A stretch of DNA of 64,000 bases from Dehalococcoidia bacterium (GCA_009838465.1 VXRN01000023.1:186001-250000), one strand, 5' to 3'. Counted from the first letter of the stretch, positions 1 to 8,670 are shown. The notes: generated by a model from the sequence alone, not told the origin. Translations and numbers: made by a program.

Positions 1-1
1 C

Positions 2-589
2 TTCCTGACCCTGAGCGGACACAAGATGCTGGGTCCCACCGGCATCGGTGTTCTGTACGGCAGGCGGGAGATACTTGAGAACATGGAGCCTTTCCTGCGC
101 GGCGGCGAGATGGTACTGGAGGTGTGGTACGACAGGGCAACGTGGAACGATCTTCCGATGAAGTTTGAGGCGGGCACCCCCAACATTGCGGACGCGATAG
201 GCTTCGGCGCGGCGGTGGACTACCTCAACGAGATAGGAATGGACAACGTTCGGGACCACGAGGTCAAGCTGAATGCCCACGCGCTGAATGCCTTCAAGGA
301 GCTTGAAGAGGACATTGATATATTCGGGCCACGGGATCCGGAAAGACGAGGCGGAATCTTCTCATTCCACTCTGAGATCGTTCATCCTCACGACCTGGGC
401 ACGTTCCTGGACATGGACGGCATAGCCGTTCGCACCGGTCACCATTGCACCATGCCGCTGATGCGTGAACTGGGAGTCGTCGCGACGGCGCGCTCGAGCC
501 ACTACTTGTACAACACGGAAGACGAGATAGACGCCCTGGTGGATTCGGTTAAGAGGGCGCTCAGGTACTTCTCCGATGGCGCTGGGTAA
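2..589 (+). CDS. sufS: Cysteine desulfurase SufS, C-terminal part
   Basis: The gene enters from the left edge; only the last 195 or so codons are visible, in the frame beginning at base 2. SufS is a PLP enzyme that takes sulfur from cysteine for Fe-S cluster assembly. The PLP lysine lies in the motif SGHK right at the edge, and the persulfide-forming cysteine is in RTGHHCTMPLM (Cys codon at 446), which is the SufS/group II form. The C-terminal small domain is complete. It overlaps the start of the downstream SufU-like gene by 14 bases, so the pair is almost certainly co-translated. Identification is firm; the N-terminal half is outside the window. Confidence 0.95.
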   Translation, partial: FLTLSGHKMLGPTGIGVLYGRREILENMEPFLRGGEMVLEVWYDRATWNDLPMKFEAGTPNIADAIGFGAAVDYLNEIGMDNVRDHEVKLNAHALNAFKELEEDIDIFGPRDPERRGGIFSFHSEIVHPHDLGTFLDMDGIAVRTGHHCTMPLMRELGVVATARSSHYLYNTEDEIDALVDSVKRALRYFSDGAG

Positions 590-1019
590 CCTGGACGAGA
601 TATACCGCGACGACGTGATTCTGGATCACCGTCGCAACCCAAGAAATCCCGTCCGCCTGAACGACCCCGATATAGTCGCGGATGGCGTCAATCCTTTCTG
701 CGGGGATGAGATTCATCTTCAAATCCGGCTCGACTATGAAGGCCGGGTCTCCGAGGTCGGGTTTCAGGGAGAGGGCTGCTCCATCAACCAGGCTACCGGC
801 TCTATGCTGTCGGAAGCCATCAAGGGGCTGACGCCCAACGAGGCCGCCGGACTATCCGACCGTTTCCATACGATGATGCAGGGTTCGGAGCCTACACCTG
901 AACAATTAGCCGGTCTTGGCGATTTGGGATCCCTGGCAAAGGTCCGCGACTTTCCGGTGCGAATCAAGTGTGCGCTGCTGGCCTGGTCAACACTTGAAGA
1001 CGGGCTGGAGTCGGCCTAG
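576..1019 (+). CDS. sufU: SufU-type Fe-S cluster assembly protein
   Basis: A 147-residue NifU/IscU-like protein. In Gram-positive-type SUF systems SufU is a zinc-dependent sulfurtransferase that accepts persulfide from SufS. The three cysteine motifs are present in order: NPFCGD (about residues 39-44), GEGCSINQATGSML (about 66-79), and RIKCALLAW near the C terminus. The longer spacing between the last two motifs is the SufU insertion, distinguishing it from IscU. It overlaps sufS by 14 bases. Its stop codon shares the sequence CTAG with the stop of the convergent MoxR gene on the other strand, so the two genes meet with no spacer. Confidence 0.92.
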   Translation: MALGNLDEIYRDDVILDHRRNPRNPVRLNDPDIVADGVNPFCGDEIHLQIRLDYEGRVSEVGFQGEGCSINQATGSMLSEAIKGLTPNEAAGLSDRFHTMMQGSEPTPEQLAGLGDLGSLAKVRDFPVRIKCALLAWSTLEDGLESA

Positions 1020-1912
1020 TCCTGAACGAGCGCAATGATGCGGTCCAGGGTCTCTTCTCTGAAGCGGTCGAGGTCGTCGGCGTCCTTCACCAGCGTGCCG
1101 AGGGTCTGTTCGACTGACTGTCTGTCGAGATGGTCGTAGTGAAGTATGACCATTGCCTTGGCCCAGTCGAGGGTCTCAGATATGCCCGGCACTTTCTCGA
1201 GGCCGGACTCGCGCGCTTCCTCCACGAATCGGCAGATTTGCCTGGCAAGCCTGACGTCAATGCCCTCGACTTTGCGGCGGACGATGCGTAGCTCTTTTTC
1301 CAAGTCGGGGTAGTCTATCCACAGGTACAGGCAGCGGCGTCGGAGGGCGTCGGAGAGGTCGCGGGTCCGGTTGGAGGTGAGGATAACCAGGGGCTTGTGC
1401 TCGGCGCGTATCGTGCCTATTTCGGGGATGGTCACCTGGAACTCGGATAGGACTTCGAGCAGGAATGCCTCGAATTCTTCGTCGGCGCGGTCTATCTCGT
1501 CAATGAGCAGGACGGGCGGCTTGTCGGGCTGGGTGAGGGCGGCGAGCAGGGGTCGTTCCAGTAGGAAGTCGCGGCTGAAGATCTGCTGTTCACGCTGTTC
1601 GGTGGAGAGTCCACTGCCCTCATCGAGCCTTATCCAGAGCAGTTGCTTGGCGTAGTTCCACTCGTAGAGGGCGGTCGTTACGTCAAGGCCCTCGTAGCAC
1701 TGGAGGCGAATGAGCGACGTGTCGAGCAGCTGCGCCATGACGTTGGCTATCTCGGTCTTGCCGACACCGGCGCGGCCTTCAATCAGCAGCGGGCGCTCAA
1801 GCGCCTGAGCCATGAAGATGGACGTAGCAATAGCAGGGTCGGCTATGTAGTCTCGGGACTCGAGTTGGCGGACTATGTCACGGATGGGGTCTGGCTCGGT
1901 TGTGGTTGGCAA
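1016..1912 (-). CDS. MoxR-family AAA+ ATPase (CoxD-like)
   Basis: A 298-residue AAA+ ATPase. Walker A is GRAGVGKTEIA (about residues 46-56), Walker B is LLIDEIDRAD, and the sensor/arginine-finger region is TSNRTRDLSDALRRRCLY. MoxR proteins are chaperone-like ATPases. The CoxD branch helps mature the active site of CO dehydrogenase-type molybdoenzymes, and a CoxL-family gene lies 3.2 kb upstream on the same strand. The start is TTG at 1912, only 6 bases after the methyltransferase stop, with no good ribosome site, so translation is probably coupled. The usual VWA-domain partner (CoxE) is not seen. CoxD-type function is inferred from sequence flavour and neighbourhood. Confidence 0.85.
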   Translation of the reverse strand: MPTTTEPDPIRDIVRQLESRDYIADPAIATSIFMAQALERPLLIEGRAGVGKTEIANVMAQLLDTSLIRLQCYEGLDVTTALYEWNYAKQLLWIRLDEGSGLSTEQREQQIFSRDFLLERPLLAALTQPDKPPVLLIDEIDRADEEFEAFLLEVLSEFQVTIPEIGTIRAEHKPLVILTSNRTRDLSDALRRRCLYLWIDYPDLEKELRIVRRKVEGIDVRLARQICRFVEEARESGLEKVPGISETLDWAKAMVILHYDHLDRQSVEQTLGTLVKDADDLDRFREETLDRIIALVQD

Positions 1913-1918
1913 TGCTTA

Positions 1919-3436
1919 CTACTCTTTCAATTTTTCAAAGTAGGACTCAATATAATTGGGAGTCGCTCCGGCTTCATCTAGATGTTCAAGTGCTTTCTCC
2001 ACATCCGACGATGACATTTGGTCAAATACATCGGGGCATGGGACCAATGCGGAGTTCAGGTCGTTTGGCTCGAATTTGTTCAGGCCATCACCGTATCTTC
2101 TCATAGACAGCGATATGATTTCTTGTCCAACGGCAGACGACAGGTATAGAAAGATGTGATCTATGTAATTTATTCCTGAAAGGTTCGGTTGAAATCCGTG
2201 AAAGCATGTCAAGTTGAGAGCCGACGACTCGTTTCGCACTACCTTAAATTTGCCCCTCGAAAAGACTCCGAGAAGCAGAGGGGACGGAACGCGATGCTCC
2301 GTTTTGTACCAGGGAGTTCTACTATTGGTTAGAAACCTCCGATGAAATCCCTGTTGCTCTCCGAATTCTATGTAGTCTGTGCCTTTGTCGGAAGGCCGAC
2401 CGTTGGGGCTGAAGAGTAAGGAAGGTTCGTCAGAGTACATTAGGACTGAGTGATCATTGTCGGTAAAGAAGGCTTTCTGGATCTGAGAACTTTTTGTGAT
2501 GATTCGAGTCAGTTCCGAGTCTTCCAATTCCAACTTCTCCGCATCTGATGGTCTCAGGACGAAGAATTCGTTGGCTCCGGTGGCGATTCCTCTGGTGAAT
2601 CGTCCGTAATAGTCCAAAGTGGTTGACTTTTGGCTGGAAACCGATATTGAGTCGTCTTCAAAGTATGTCAGCCATTTGGCTTCTGGGGCGAGTCGGCTGT
2701 AGGGAACCTCGGATACCGGGTCTTTTTCCAGAATGGAATCGAGCGATTCGATGGAATTGACGGTAAAGAACCTCACGTTCGAGAATCTTGAAGACGAGTC
2801 GTAGAGTATGATTCCGACTGATGTTATGGAGTCGGGGAAGACATCCTTTTCGCAATCGAGACTTATGATTGCGGACAGATGCGCTTCGTCAATGAGACGC
2901 TCTTTGATGAGAGTTCCGTAGCCGGTGTTGAGGAACTCAAGCGGCATTATGTATGCCAGTCTTCCGGGAGGTTCCAGTTCGGACAGAGACTTGACGAGGA
3001 ACGCCGAGGCTGAATTCGTGTAGCCGGACAGTTTGATTCCGAGTTCCTCTTCGAACCTGTGGAACACTAAATCCCTATTCTTGAATTTCTGAAATCTCAT
3101 GTATGGCGGATTGCATACGACATTTCCGAAAGCCTTGCCCCACGATAGAAGATAGTCTTCTCTGGATATATCAATGTCGCTATTTGGGTTGGCGTTTCGC
3201 CAGTAGTTCAGGACTCTGGGATCAATCTCGCTGGCGGTGAGTCTGACGTCATGTTTGGACGCGGCTTTATAGAACGCGCCGAGTCCAAAGCCGGGGTCAT
3301 GCACGTGTCGGTTTTTCGAACCTGCGACCCAGCGAACCATAAAGTCGGCCACCTTGGGATGCGTAAAGAACTGACCGAAGGCCTTTCGGTGGTTCTCTTC
3401 GACCGAATCGAGGTAGTCTCTCTCAACTCTATCCAT
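1919..3436 (-). CDS. Type II N6-adenine DNA methyltransferase
   Basis: A 505-residue class I SAM-dependent DNA methyltransferase. The N-terminal GQFFTHP (21-27) is the usual lead-in. Motif I is an unusual DPGFGLGAF (47-55) where most relatives have DPxxGxGxF, and catalytic motif IV is NPPYMRF (109-115), the N6-adenine type. The ATG at 3436 is chosen because AGGAGG sits 6 bases before it, although the frame is open further upstream. It overlaps the end of the nuclease gene by 8 bases, giving an R-then-M order. Codon use looks AT-richer than in the flanking sufU and coxL genes, consistent with acquisition. It would protect host DNA from the neighbouring nuclease. Confidence 0.9.
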   Translation of the reverse strand: MDRVERDYLDSVEENHRKAFGQFFTHPKVADFMVRWVAGSKNRHVHDPGFGLGAFYKAASKHDVRLTASEIDPRVLNYWRNANPNSDIDISREDYLLSWGKAFGNVVCNPPYMRFQKFKNRDLVFHRFEEELGIKLSGYTNSASAFLVKSLSELEPPGRLAYIMPLEFLNTGYGTLIKERLIDEAHLSAIISLDCEKDVFPDSITSVGIILYDSSSRFSNVRFFTVNSIESLDSILEKDPVSEVPYSRLAPEAKWLTYFEDDSISVSSQKSTTLDYYGRFTRGIATGANEFFVLRPSDAEKLELEDSELTRIITKSSQIQKAFFTDNDHSVLMYSDEPSLLFSPNGRPSDKGTDYIEFGEQQGFHRRFLTNSRTPWYKTEHRVPSPLLLGVFSRGKFKVVRNESSALNLTCFHGFQPNLSGINYIDHIFLYLSSAVGQEIISLSMRRYGDGLNKFEPNDLNSALVPCPDVFDQMSSSDVEKALEHLDEAGATPNYIESYFEKLKE

Positions 3437-4499
3437 TGGCGACCTCCTGGGAGAACACCTCTGGGTCCAGATAGCCTTTACCACCCTGAAAAGTCACATA
3501 GAACAAAAGCCTGCCTCGCTGCTGTTCTTTGACGGCTGACTGGTGTTCGGGCATATCAATTCGCCTGATAACTTCCCTGCCCACTTGAATGTTCATGTTG
3601 ATGGTAGTCTTGCCCTGATTCTTGACGTTGCGTTCCACTGAGAATATAACGTCTTCGTTCCTGGAGTCAGCCGTCAACTCAAGAATATCCTTGAGTGGAA
3701 TGATATAACCCTTATCGAAGAAGACTTGCAAGTAGTAGTGGGGAACACCGAAGTTCTGAATCCAGCGATTGACGACAGAAATGTCTTCGAGTTTGGGCGT
3801 GATGCTGAGATAGTCGCGCCTCTGCAAAATTTTTGTCTGTTCTTTCAGGTCTTTGAGATATTGGCTGAGTTCCCTGAGCGTTTGGGATGAGTACCAGCCC
3901 CTAGCTACGAAGTCGAACTCTCTAAAAGTATCTATAGATGCCTCGGATATGATCTTGTAGAGATGAGGTCTCTTTTCTCGAAGCAAGTCGGCGTAAGGCT
4001 CCTGCAGAATGGCTCTCTGAATATGGGCGCACTCGGCTTCGGCGCGATGTGTTCTTTCACTCATGAAGTCAGAGTACCTAGTGGCAAGGAAGCTACTGGA
4101 TCGGACTTCTATCGCGGCAATTGCCGATTGTACGAATTCCGTATCTTCAAGGTCATGGATGGATTCACTAGCGACATCGGATCTGTGGAATATCAAGATG
4201 TCCGGTTTCTTCCCGACTGAGTTGAGTTCGTCTTGATAGGCGGCATAGAATTCTCGGAATCCGGGATCGCCTGCGTCCAGGGAATCGTCGCGACCATATT
4301 TCAGCGCGCGGTACTCTTGTGAATACTCGTTTATGGCATTGCAGACTATTTCTTCGGCCCAGTCACCCTGTTGCTTGTTTGTCAGAAATGCCGAGGTAGC
4401 TAAAGTCGGAATACGTCCTGTGATTTGCAGTTCTGTGTCTATTTCAAACGGCGATTCTGAAATCAGCCGTTGGATTGTTTCTGTGTAAGTGTCGTTCAT
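3429..4499 (-). CDS. Type II restriction endonuclease, AccI-like
   Basis: A 356-residue protein directly upstream of a DNA methyltransferase. It carries a PD-(D/E)xK-like core: PD in GKKPDILIF (96-104) and the ExR of AAIEVRSSSF (128-137), with arginine where lysine is commoner. The N-terminal block ASAFLTNKQQGDWAE (35-49) and the EVRSSSFL motif resemble, from memory, the AccI restriction enzyme family (RE_AccI), whose AccI member cuts GT^MKAC; specificity here is a guess. The ATG at 4499 is preferred to the open upstream frame because it overlaps the stop of the HicB-like gene as ATGA. Confident as the R gene of an R-M pair, less so on the subfamily. Confidence 0.75.
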   Translation of the reverse strand: MNDTYTETIQRLISESPFEIDTELQITGRIPTLATSAFLTNKQQGDWAEEIVCNAINEYSQEYRALKYGRDDSLDAGDPGFREFYAAYQDELNSVGKKPDILIFHRSDVASESIHDLEDTEFVQSAIAAIEVRSSSFLATRYSDFMSERTHRAEAECAHIQRAILQEPYADLLREKRPHLYKIISEASIDTFREFDFVARGWYSSQTLRELSQYLKDLKEQTKILQRRDYLSITPKLEDISVVNRWIQNFGVPHYYLQVFFDKGYIIPLKDILELTADSRNEDVIFSVERNVKNQGKTTINMNIQVGREVIRRIDMPEHQSAVKEQQRGRLLFYVTFQGGKGYLDPEVFSQEVANG

Positions 4500-4672
4500 G
4501 ATAATGATGTAGCGTCCCCTCGGTTGAGTTCTAGCATCTCGGCGAGGGTGATTCTCAGGGTTTGGAGTAGTTCTACGCGGGTGGGTTCTTGGCAGTTTAC
4601 GCCTGGGACTTCCTGTATCCAGCCGATCCACCAGTCGCCGTCCTGTTTGATGATGGCTGTGTAGTTGTTCAT
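4496..4672 (-). CDS. HicB-like small protein, first gene of R-M unit
   Basis: A 58-residue protein beginning MNNYTAIIKQDGDWWIG and continuing WIQEVPGVNCQEPTRVELL, the single beta-alpha-beta layout of short HicB-family antitoxin-like proteins. AGGAG lies 6 bases before the ATG at 4672. Its stop overlaps the start of the nuclease gene (ATGA), so it is the first cistron of the R-M unit. No HicA toxin reading frame was found beside it. Two readings are possible: an orphan antitoxin remnant, or a small regulator playing the part of the controller protein often found in type II R-M systems. The fold assignment is reasonably sure; the role is inference. Confidence 0.7.
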   Translation of the reverse strand: MNNYTAIIKQDGDWWIGWIQEVPGVNCQEPTRVELLQTLRITLAEMLELNRGDATSLS

Positions 4673-4703
4673 TGTGTTCTCCTGACATGGTGGATGCTGA
4701 GGA

Positions 4704-5094
4704 TTCACCCCCATCCTAGCCTTCCCCCGTCAAGGGGGAAGAGACTTTTGCCGGAGTGTTAAGGTTTCACCCTCACCCTAGCCCTCTCCCAAGGGGAGAG
4801 GGGATTCTGGCCTCCGACTGGTTCGTTTACTATATCAGCCCTCTCCGGTGGGGGAGAGGGCTGATTGGTGGGTTGCTATTCGGTTTTGGTTATTCTAGCA
4901 GGTGTAGAGGGTTTGTTCTAGTGGTTCAACATTTCGTAATGATGGTCTTTCTACCCTCACCCTAACCCTCTCCCAGCTGATAGGGGTAGGCATTGAACTT
5001 GGATTAGCGGAGTCACCCCCATCCTAACCTTCCCCCGTCAAGGGGGAAGGGACTTTTGCCTACCCTTGTGAGCCCTCTCCCAGAGGGAGAGGGC
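4704..5094. repeat. Cluster of palindromic GC-rich repeats
   Basis: This gene-free stretch between the R-M unit and coxL holds at least six short palindromic elements: 4705-4750, 4767-4810, 4836-4863 (11-bp stem CAGCCCTCTCC), about 4952-4990, 5013-5058 and 5072-5094 (10-bp stem GCCCTCTCCC with a 3-base loop). The 5013-5058 unit is identical over 46 bases to 10161-10206, and 4705-4750 differs from it at two positions. The first and fifth have the hairpin CTTCCCCC/GGGGGAAG followed by a short T run. No credible gene is present. The hairpin at 5072-5094 lies just past the stop of the coxL-like gene on the minus strand and could terminate it. Confidence 0.8.
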
Positions 5095-5127
5095 ATCGTT
5101 GGGAATCCAAACTGAGTTGCCGTACTA

Positions 5128-7455
5128 CTAGCCGTTCATGGCGCGCCAGACTTTTTCGGGCTTGGCGGGCATATTCATGTGCTTGACGCCGAAGGGGGAG
5201 AGCGCGTCTATGACTGCGTTCATCACGGCCGGGGAGGCGGCTATGGTGCCGGTCTCGCCCGCGCCCTTGACTCCGAGCGGGTTGGTCGGGGAAGGGGTGA
5301 CGGTGCGGTCGGTGATGATGGACGGGATATCCTCCGCCGTCGGGAGGGCGTAGTCCATCATGCTGCCGGTGAGCAGCTGGCCGGAGTCGTCGTAGATTGC
5401 CTCTTCCTGGAGGGCCTGTCCGACGCCCTGCGCCACTCCGCCGTGCACCATGCCTTCGACTATCATCGGGTTGATGACGTTGCCAACGTCGTCGAGCGCG
5501 ACGTACTTCTGCAACTCGACCTCGCCAGTGTCGCCGTCCACTTCGACGACCGCGATGTGGGTGCCGAAGGGCCAGGTGAAGTTCTGCGGGTCGAAGATGC
5601 TGACGGCCTCGAGGCCGGGCTCGGTTCCCTCGGGGAGGCTCTCGTACCAGTAGGCGGCGAGTGCGACTTCCTGGAAGGTCTTGGCGTTGGCGGGCGCGCC
5701 CTGCACGAAATACTGGCCGTCCTCGTTGACTATGTCTTCGGGAGCGGCTTCGAGCAGGTTGGCGGCGATTCGCTTTGCCTTGTCCTGGATCTTCTCGATG
5801 CTCATGTGTATGGCGTTTCCGCCGCAGACGGCGCTTCGGGAGCCGAATGTGCCGGTCCCCATCTGGACCTTGTCGGTGTCGCCCTGAACGACTTCGACGT
5901 CCTCGACGGCGACGCCGAGTTCGGAGGCGGCAAGCTGGGCGAAGGTGGTGTGGTGTCCCTGCCCGTGACCTGAAGAGCCGGAGAATACGGTGACCTTGCC
6001 CGTGGGATGGACGCGAACGAGCGCGCTTTCCCAGACGCCGGCGCGGGCGCCGAGTGTGTAGGCGACGGCAGAGGGGGCCATGCCGCATATTTCCACATAG
6101 GTGGAGAGTCCGATGCCGAGGTATCGTCCCTGCTCGCGGGCTGCGGCCTGCTCCTTGCGGAAGTCGTCGTATCCGACGAGTTCGAGCGCACGGTCTAGGC
6201 CGGCTTCGTAGTTGCCGCTGTCGTAGATGACGGTTGTGGCGACCTCGTGGCCGTCTTCGAACGGGGGTATGAGGTTCTTGCGGCGGACCTCTGCGGGGTC
6301 CATGCCGATTTCGGCGGCGTAGCGGTCCATCATGCGCTCGACGAGGTAGGTCGCTTCGGGGCGGCCCGCGCCTCGGTAGGCGTCAACGGGCGTCGTGTTG
6401 GTGAAGACGCCGGTTACCTTGCACTGGATGTTGTCTATGGTGTACGGGCCGACGAGCATGAGACCGAACAGGTATGTGGGAATCGCGGGGGCGAAGGTGG
6501 AGAGATATGCGCCCATGTTGGCGTATAGGTCGGTGCTGAGACCTGTCACATTGCCCTCAGAGTCGCCGACTATCTCCATCTGGCCGACGTGATCGCGTCC
6601 GTGGGTGGTGGCCAGGAAGTTCTCCTGCCTGCCCTCGATCCACTTGACGGAGCGGCCAAGGTTCTTGGCTATCATCCCGGCAATGACCTCTTCGGCGTAG
6701 AGGTAGAGCTTGCAGCCGAAGCCGCCGCCGACGTCGGGGGCTATGACTCTTATCTGGTGTTCGGGGTGCCCGGTGACCAGGGCGAGAAGCAGCCTGACGA
6801 GGTGGGGAATCTGGGTGGATGTATATACGGTTAGCTGGTTGGTGCCGGCGTTGAAGTCGGCGACCACTCCGCGCGGCTCCATGGGATTGGGGATGAGACG
6901 CTGGTTTACTATGCGCTCGGAGACGCGAACCTGCGCGCCTGCGGCGGCGGCGTCGTAGTCGCCGCCACCCACTTCCCACTCGAATGCTATGTTGTTGGGG
7001 GCGTCATCGTGAATCTGGGGAGCGCCGTCCTGTACGCCTGTTTCCATGTCCACGACGGCGTCGAGTACGTCGTAGTCCACGACTACGAGTTCTGCGGCGT
7101 CAGCGGCGGTGCGGGGGTCGTCGGCTACTACGGCGGCAACGACATCGCCAACGGTGTTGACCTTATCAACGGCTATGGGGGGATGGGGGACTTCCTTGGT
7201 GTCGGGGACTACCCATCCGCAGATTAGGGAGCCGAGCTGTTCCTGAAGGTCGGCGCCGGTGTAAACGCCCGCCACGCCGTCAATATCCAGTGCGGCAGAG
7301 GCGTCCACGTTGGTGATCCTGGCGTGGGCGTGAGGGCTGCGAACCAGGGAGAGGTGCAACATTCCCACCATGCGCACGTCGTCAACGTAGGTTCCTTTGC
7401 CCGTAATCAGCCTTTCATCTTCGCGGCGTTTTATGCTCTCACCGATCAGAGTCAT
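5128..7455 (-). CDS. CoxL/xanthine dehydrogenase-family molybdopterin subunit (form II)
   Basis: A 775-residue large subunit of the xanthine oxidase family, which binds the molybdenum-cytosine dinucleotide cofactor. The active-site loop is AYRGAGR (359-365), the form II signature, not the AYxCSFR of true (form I) CO dehydrogenase, so the substrate is probably not CO. The catalytic glutamate is Glu734 in GVKGAGETG. Start ATG at 7455 is chosen over the longer frame because AGGAGG lies 7 bases upstream. No medium (FAD) or small (2Fe-2S) subunit gene is adjacent, which is unusual. A CoxD-like MoxR gene lies downstream on the same strand beyond the R-M unit. Oxidation of an aldehyde, purine or other heterocycle is possible. 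Confidence 0.9.
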   Translation of the reverse strand: MTLIGESIKRREDERLITGKGTYVDDVRMVGMLHLSLVRSPHAHARITNVDASAALDIDGVAGVYTGADLQEQLGSLICGWVVPDTKEVPHPPIAVDKVNTVGDVVAAVVADDPRTAADAAELVVVDYDVLDAVVDMETGVQDGAPQIHDDAPNNIAFEWEVGGGDYDAAAAGAQVRVSERIVNQRLIPNPMEPRGVVADFNAGTNQLTVYTSTQIPHLVRLLLALVTGHPEHQIRVIAPDVGGGFGCKLYLYAEEVIAGMIAKNLGRSVKWIEGRQENFLATTHGRDHVGQMEIVGDSEGNVTGLSTDLYANMGAYLSTFAPAIPTYLFGLMLVGPYTIDNIQCKVTGVFTNTTPVDAYRGAGRPEATYLVERMMDRYAAEIGMDPAEVRRKNLIPPFEDGHEVATTVIYDSGNYEAGLDRALELVGYDDFRKEQAAAREQGRYLGIGLSTYVEICGMAPSAVAYTLGARAGVWESALVRVHPTGKVTVFSGSSGHGQGHHTTFAQLAASELGVAVEDVEVVQGDTDKVQMGTGTFGSRSAVCGGNAIHMSIEKIQDKAKRIAANLLEAAPEDIVNEDGQYFVQGAPANAKTFQEVALAAYWYESLPEGTEPGLEAVSIFDPQNFTWPFGTHIAVVEVDGDTGEVELQKYVALDDVGNVINPMIVEGMVHGGVAQGVGQALQEEAIYDDSGQLLTGSMMDYALPTAEDIPSIITDRTVTPSPTNPLGVKGAGETGTIAASPAVMNAVIDALSPFGVKHMNMPAKPEKVWRAMNG

Positions 7456-7906
7456 GTTATTCCTCCTGTTGGATGCTTGGCATATCAGTTTTGGTGTAAC
7501 TGGTCTTCTTCGCGTTTTGCGCAAGCTGACCCGCAGGGCGAGCCAACTCTCTCCATTCTAGCGGTACTCTATCTTATTAGTTATGAATTATCAATTGGCA
7601 ATTGTGAGTAGTCAGGTTTTGATCTTCAGTTGTTCACCCTCACCCTCAGGGAGAGGGGATATGTTGATTGACATCCGTAGCTGGTCGCCCCAACCCCCAA
7701 CCCCTGGGTTCCCGTCCCCGTTTTCACGAGGACAAGCTTTCACGGGAACGACGGTGGCTGTGCAAAGGTCTCTTCGCGGGAATGACGGGAAATGTCAACA
7801 CGGCCTAGCGACCGTAGAAGCGAAACAATAATCCCTGTCAACCCTCTGTCAAGCGTGATAAACTGACTTCCCAACGTGAGTTGCCAGTCGTGAAGGAGAG
7901 TCTGTC
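7456..7906. other. Gene-free region with repeat fragments
   Basis: About 450 bases between the divergently oriented coxL-like gene and a small two-gene unit. I see no credible gene. It contains a fragment of the CCCTCACCCT...GGGAGAGGGG repeat at about 7634-7660, and further on a degenerate stretch with TTCCCGT and GGGAACGAC arms (about 7708-7755) and TTCGCGGGAATGACGGG at 7774-7790, which resembles a repeat at 63755-63784. A reading frame at 7583-7831 runs through these repeats and is not believed. Confidence 0.6.
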
Positions 7907-8131
7907 ATGGTCGCGCAACGCTCTGAAACAAACCAGCGAGAGACGCAACAGATCTTTCTAACAGAGGAAGAAGAGCAAGCAGTGATGGAAAACCTGGCTC
8001 AGGCCAAATTCAACATGAGCCTGGAGGAATTCATCGCCGCATGGCGCGCCGGGAAATTCGACGATGATTACGAGAGGCACAGCGACGTGGTTGGCCTTGC
8101 GATGAAGCTCCCTGAGTACTGGAACGAGTGA
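7907..8131 (+). CDS. Small acidic protein, possible antitoxin-like
   Basis: A 74-residue protein rich in Glu, with the segment LTEEEEQAVMENL followed by FNMSLEEFIAAWRAGKFDD, predicted mostly helical. GAAGGAG lies a few bases before the ATG. Its TGA overlaps the GTG of the next gene as GTGA, so the two are translated together. I do not recognise a named family. The size, acidity and tight coupling to a basic partner resemble a toxin-antitoxin pair in which this gene is the antitoxin, but that is inference from organisation only. Confidence 0.65.
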   Translation: MVAQRSETNQRETQQIFLTEEEEQAVMENLAQAKFNMSLEEFIAAWRAGKFDDDYERHSDVVGLAMKLPEYWNE

Positions 8132-8670
8132 TAGCCGAGAAGACGCCTTATGCGGCGGCCACGGAGTACCAGCGCCGCATTCAACGTCTTCTGTCCTGCA
8201 TATCCCGTTCAGTCGTCAAGGTCGCGGGCGGTCATAACTACAGTGCTCCCCGCTCCTCTCACCACTTGGAACTACCGGATGGACAGCCCGTCGCGCTCGC
8301 CGGCGCTCATAAGTTGATGTTCAACATGGAGCCCCACTTTCGCGTCCGTAGGACCGAATCTCAAGCGGGCCTGCATTACGTTGAAATCGTGGGCTATCGC
8401 TACATAGTCTATGACAGTGGGCAAAGAGAAGTCCTCGCATATCACTGGCATCCCGGCCCGCGAGAATTCGTTCAGACGCCCCACTTCCACTTGGGCAGCG
8501 GCGCGAGAGTTGGATTCGATCCTCTGGTGTCGAAAACCCATCTGCCGACGGGATACGTTACCTTCGGCGAGATCATCAGGGTCCTTATCCGAGACCTATC
8601 GGTTCAACCTAGCCGCAGTGACTGGGAGGACGTGCTCCGAAGGAACGTTGAGCCCGTCCCCGCCCAGTGA
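8128..8670 (+). CDS. Uncharacterised His-rich protein, partner of upstream gene
   Basis: A 180-residue protein starting with GTG at 8128, overlapping the stop of the 74-residue gene. It is basic at both ends, with a beta-rich centre (HYVEIVGYRYIVYDSG) and histidine-rich segments (YHWHPGP, TPHFHLG) that could bind metal or form a nuclease centre. No family is recognised with confidence. The arrangement of a small acidic protein overlapping a larger basic one suggests a toxin-antitoxin-like module; the larger one would be the effector. It ends about 180 bases before argJ, from which it is separated by a candidate promoter. Confidence 0.6.
   Translation: MIAEKTPYAAATEYQRRIQRLLSCISRSVVKVAGGHNYSAPRSSHHLELPDGQPVALAGAHKLMFNMEPHFRVRRTESQAGLHYVEIVGYRYIVYDSGQREVLAYHWHPGPREFVQTPHFHLGSGARVGFDPLVSKTHLPTGYVTFGEIIRVLIRDLSVQPSRSDWEDVLRRNVEPVPAQ

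Noticed and set aside
4756-4965. Small frame in the repeat cluster
   Set aside because: It is made of palindromic repeats and has no protein character.
5128-7455. True CO dehydrogenase (form I CoxL)
   Set aside because: The active-site loop is AYRGAGR, not AYxCSFR, and the other cox subunits are missing.
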